NCBI GenBank assembly: GCA_016932145.1
Contig: JAFGDI010000078.1
Span: forward strand, 1-7,041
DNA length: 7,041 nucleotides
From: Sedimentisphaerales bacterium
Lineage (GTDB): Bacteria; Planctomycetota; Phycisphaerae; Sedimentisphaerales; SM23-30
Direction of reading: 5' to 3'
Position numbers and translations under genes: made by a program
Part shown: piece by piece, positions 4,980-7,041 of the stretch
Position numbering within the stretch: the first letter of the stretch is position 1
Layout of the letters: the number at the start of each line of letters is the position of its first letter
The notes under the pieces: model-generated
Seen by the model: the letters and a program-made list of their open reading frames with translations, nothing else
Database searches by the model: none
Told to the model about the DNA's origin: nothing

Positions 4980-7041
4980 ATGAAAATATCTCAACATGCT
5001 GACAAAACTGAAAAGCTCTTTGGTATCCGGGCTGAAGATATTCATAAATGGATCGATGGTTTTTTTGACCTCCAGAGTTTTGATGAGTTCATCGCCTCCG
5101 GGACAACAGATGGCTATGACCCTTATAGTCACCGTAAGTTCCGACATTGCAAAGAAACACTGGCAGATGCCATAGCCGAATTTGAAGGTAAATACACACC
5201 CGAGCAGATCAAGGCGGTTTTTGAATGTCATTTGCAAGATGATTATAATGGCTATCTGCCTTGTCGCGAAGACTTTAAAAATGGAACTTTCACTGAACGG
5301 TATCATGAAGCCGATGAGCAGCTTGAAAACGAAAGAATACTCAGTGAACGAGAGCTCAGCGAGTACTTTAAAGGTAAATATTATGCTGGTAAAAAACAGC
5401 AGGCTCAAAGCTACTGGCTTTCTGGCTTTCATCTGAAAATTGCCCTGCCTATCCTGCTTAGTACAGCTCTGTTCATAATTGCCATTTTTGTTATCGTTAT
5501 CCCTCTTTCCCGTCAGAATCTGATGGAATCTCGCAAGGTAATGTTAAAGGAGATGGTCAATACGGCCCAGAGCCTTATTATGCATCAGATGGCCAGGGCT
5601 CAGGCCGGTGAGATTTCTCAGCAGCAGGCTCGGGAAATCGCCGCTTCCGATATAAAGGCACTCCACTATGGCACTGCCGGCAAAGATTATTTTTGGATAA
5701 CTGATACTCATCCGCGTATGATAATGCATCCTTACCTGCCGGAACTTAACGGTCAGGATCTCACAGACTATGTAGATATTAAGGATAAAAACCGCAAAAA
5801 ACTCTTTGTCGAATTTGTCAAGCTCACCCAGAATAATCAGGGCGAAGGGTATATGGAATATCTCTGGCAGTGGCAGGATAATCCTGACCTGCATGTTCCG
5901 AAATTGTCTTTTGTGCGTCTGATACCCCAGTGGGGCTGGATAATCGGCACGGGTATGTATATTCACGATGTAGAACAGCAGATAAGTGCCATGACCATCA
6001 ATCTATTATGGACCTTTCTGGTTATATCTGTTTTCCTCTTTATTATCGTACTTTATACTATTAGTCAGAGCCGCCGCATTGAGAACGAAAGATTACAGGC
6101 CCAGACCGGTCTCATTGAAGCTAAAGAGCGATATCGTGCCCTGGTCGAAGCCTCAAGTGAGGGATATATTCTTATGCTCGAAGGGAAGAACATATTTTCT
6201 AACCTGGCTTTGCAAAGAATGCTGGGCTATAGCGAACGAGAGCTGGCCTGCGATGATATCTGGCAGAAATTACTGCCGGAAAATAAGGTTAATCTTGCCG
6301 CGGTCGAATATCTGGCCGAGCTTAACGATGGCAGACGATCCAGTTCAGAATTTGAAGCCCGCTTACAGAGTAAAAGCGGGCTCCTTATCGATGTTATTAT
6401 CAAAGCGGCCCGTATCTTCCTTTCTGAAAAAGATGGTCATGTCCTTACCATTCGCCGTATTACCGCTGAGAATCTCGCCAGTCAGGTCACCGGCTTTGAA
6501 TTGATAAATAATTATGATCAACTGCCCGCCGGGATAATTGAAGCTGTAGAATCTGCCCAAAGTCAGGGACATATCATTCACAGTGTCAGTCAGGTACCCG
6601 CTATGGTCCGTGCCATGACTCTCAACGGTGTAAAATCGCCCGCTATCCGGCAGGCCATCTGCCGCATTTTTGATGCGGTTATGGTCAAATTCATTGCTCT
6701 GGCCCTGCAAGAGACGCAAACCGAAAACATCGAATTTGCCTTTGTCTCTCTGGGTAGTAATGCCCGCCAGGAAATGACCTCATTCTCGGACCAGGACAAT
6801 GCTATCATTTTTGCCAATGTTGACAGCCAGATACTTGACCATGTCAGGGGTATTTTCCTGCGACTGGCCGATAAGGTTTGCACTATGCTCGATAAAGCAG
6901 GGTATCCGTATTGCCCCGGCGGTATTATGGCGATCAATCCGCACTGGTGTCTGACCCTTGATGAATGGAAGGCACGCTTTACCACTGAGACTATAATGAA
7001 TTTTGAAAAGTCAACACTCCAGATCAATACCATATTTGATA
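4980..7041 (+). CDS. Transmembrane Cache-PAS sensor with DUF294/GlnD-like nucleotidyltransferase output (partial, runs off the window)
   Basis: The frame stays open from the ATG at 4980 to the window edge, giving 687 residues with no stop. In order: an unassigned soluble region (1-150) with clustered H51, H56, C57, C83, H84 and C95; a membrane segment (about 153-175); a periplasmic single-Cache-like domain (about 180-335; GKDYFWITDTHPRMIMHPYL from 234, GEGYMEYLW 288-296, PQWGWIIGTGMYI 316-328); a second membrane segment (about 339-360); a coiled linker; a PAS domain (about 376-496; YRALVEASSEGYIL, FSNLALQRMLGYSERELA); a helical segment (510-580); and a DUF294-type nucleotidyltransferase from about 583. 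The last holds LGSNARQEMTSFSDQDNAII (591-610), with the GS and DxD metal-binding residues (D604, D606) intact, then GYPYCPGGIMAINPHW (641-656). The family resembles the GlnD uridylyltransferase core; the usual C-terminal DUF294_C region would lie beyond the window. No kinase, GGDEF or chemoreceptor region is seen. I infer nucleotidylation of an unknown target under control of an external ligand. The start has only a weak ribosome binding site; the frame is also open upstream (TTG at 4977). Confidence 0.85.
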   Translation, partial: MKISQHADKTEKLFGIRAEDIHKWIDGFFDLQSFDEFIASGTTDGYDPYSHRKFRHCKETLADAIAEFEGKYTPEQIKAVFECHLQDDYNGYLPCREDFKNGTFTERYHEADEQLENERILSERELSEYFKGKYYAGKKQQAQSYWLSGFHLKIALPILLSTALFIIAIFVIVIPLSRQNLMESRKVMLKEMVNTAQSLIMHQMARAQAGEISQQQAREIAASDIKALHYGTAGKDYFWITDTHPRMIMHPYLPELNGQDLTDYVDIKDKNRKKLFVEFVKLTQNNQGEGYMEYLWQWQDNPDLHVPKLSFVRLIPQWGWIIGTGMYIHDVEQQISAMTINLLWTFLVISVFLFIIVLYTISQSRRIENERLQAQTGLIEAKERYRALVEASSEGYILMLEGKNIFSNLALQRMLGYSERELACDDIWQKLLPENKVNLAAVEYLAELNDGRRSSSEFEARLQSKSGLLIDVIIKAARIFLSEKDGHVLTIRRITAENLASQVTGFELINNYDQLPAGIIEAVESAQSQGHIIHSVSQVPAMVRAMTLNGVKSPAIRQAICRIFDAVMVKFIALALQETQTENIEFAFVSLGSNARQEMTSFSDQDNAIIFANVDSQILDHVRGIFLRLADKVCTMLDKAGYPYCPGGIMAINPHWCLTLDEWKARFTTETIMNFEKSTLQINTIFD

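Noticed and set aside
4806..5432. A 208-codon open frame on the - strand
   Set aside because: It lies antisense to the end of the cyclo-ligase and the start of the long Cache-PAS-nucleotidyltransferase frame, both of which carry clear family motifs; its translation shows no recognisable domain.
6079..6504. A 141-codon + strand frame inside the sensor gene
   Set aside because: It is offset by one base from the 4980 frame, which reads a continuous PAS domain through the same region. It is a shadow of that gene.
6590..7033. A 147-codon - strand frame
   Set aside because: It is antisense to the conserved GS...DxD nucleotidyltransferase domain and has no family features.
4980..7041. Interpretation of the Cache protein as a methyl-accepting chemotaxis receptor partnering with CheW
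   Set aside because: After the second membrane segment there is a PAS and a nucleotidyltransferase, with no HAMP or long signalling hairpin visible. The cheW gene is also separated by its own terminator and two other genes.

Overview
The window reads as a free-living Gram-negative bacterium of moderate GC content (mid-40s per cent by eye). It has chemotaxis-type signalling, a two-membrane-segment periplasmic sensor and a polytopic GT-C glycosyltransferase. The glycosyltransferase and the short GGQ release-factor-like protein both resemble sequences I associate with the Planctomycetota/Lentisphaerota/Verrucomicrobiota group. That placement is a weak inference from remembered family resemblance; no rRNA or marker gene is present to confirm it. 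There is no mobile element, CRISPR array, tRNA or rRNA.

Layout. A class II (zinc) aldolase gene (85-1158, +) converges with a release-factor-like gene (1246-1632, -), and a long, nearly perfect hairpin with a T-rich tail lies between them. A 320-base AT-rich gap (1633-1952) separates that gene from a lone cheW (1953-2453, +). cheW has a good ribosome binding site and its own intrinsic terminator at 2496-2525. A structured 150-base leader, with a near-consensus promoter and nested inverted repeats, precedes a GT39-like membrane glycosyltransferase (2677-4338, +). After 51 bases comes 5-formyltetrahydrofolate cyclo-ligase (4390-4962, +). Seventeen bases later a very long frame opens at 4980 and runs off the end of the window with no stop.

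The main find is this last gene. Its 687 visible residues read as an unassigned Cys/His-containing N-terminal region, a membrane segment, a periplasmic Cache sensor, a second membrane segment, a PAS domain, a helical linker, and a DUF294/GlnD-like nucleotidyltransferase with an intact GS...DxD active-site motif. It looks like a one-protein transmembrane sensor whose output is nucleotidyl transfer, rather than a histidine kinase, GGDEF domain or chemoreceptor. Its ligand and target are unknown.

The last three genes share a strand with short gaps and no terminator that I can see, so they may be co-transcribed. Their functions (surface glycan transfer, folate metabolism, signalling) do not form an obvious pathway. 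CheW could serve a chemosensory array encoded elsewhere; nothing in the window is its partner.
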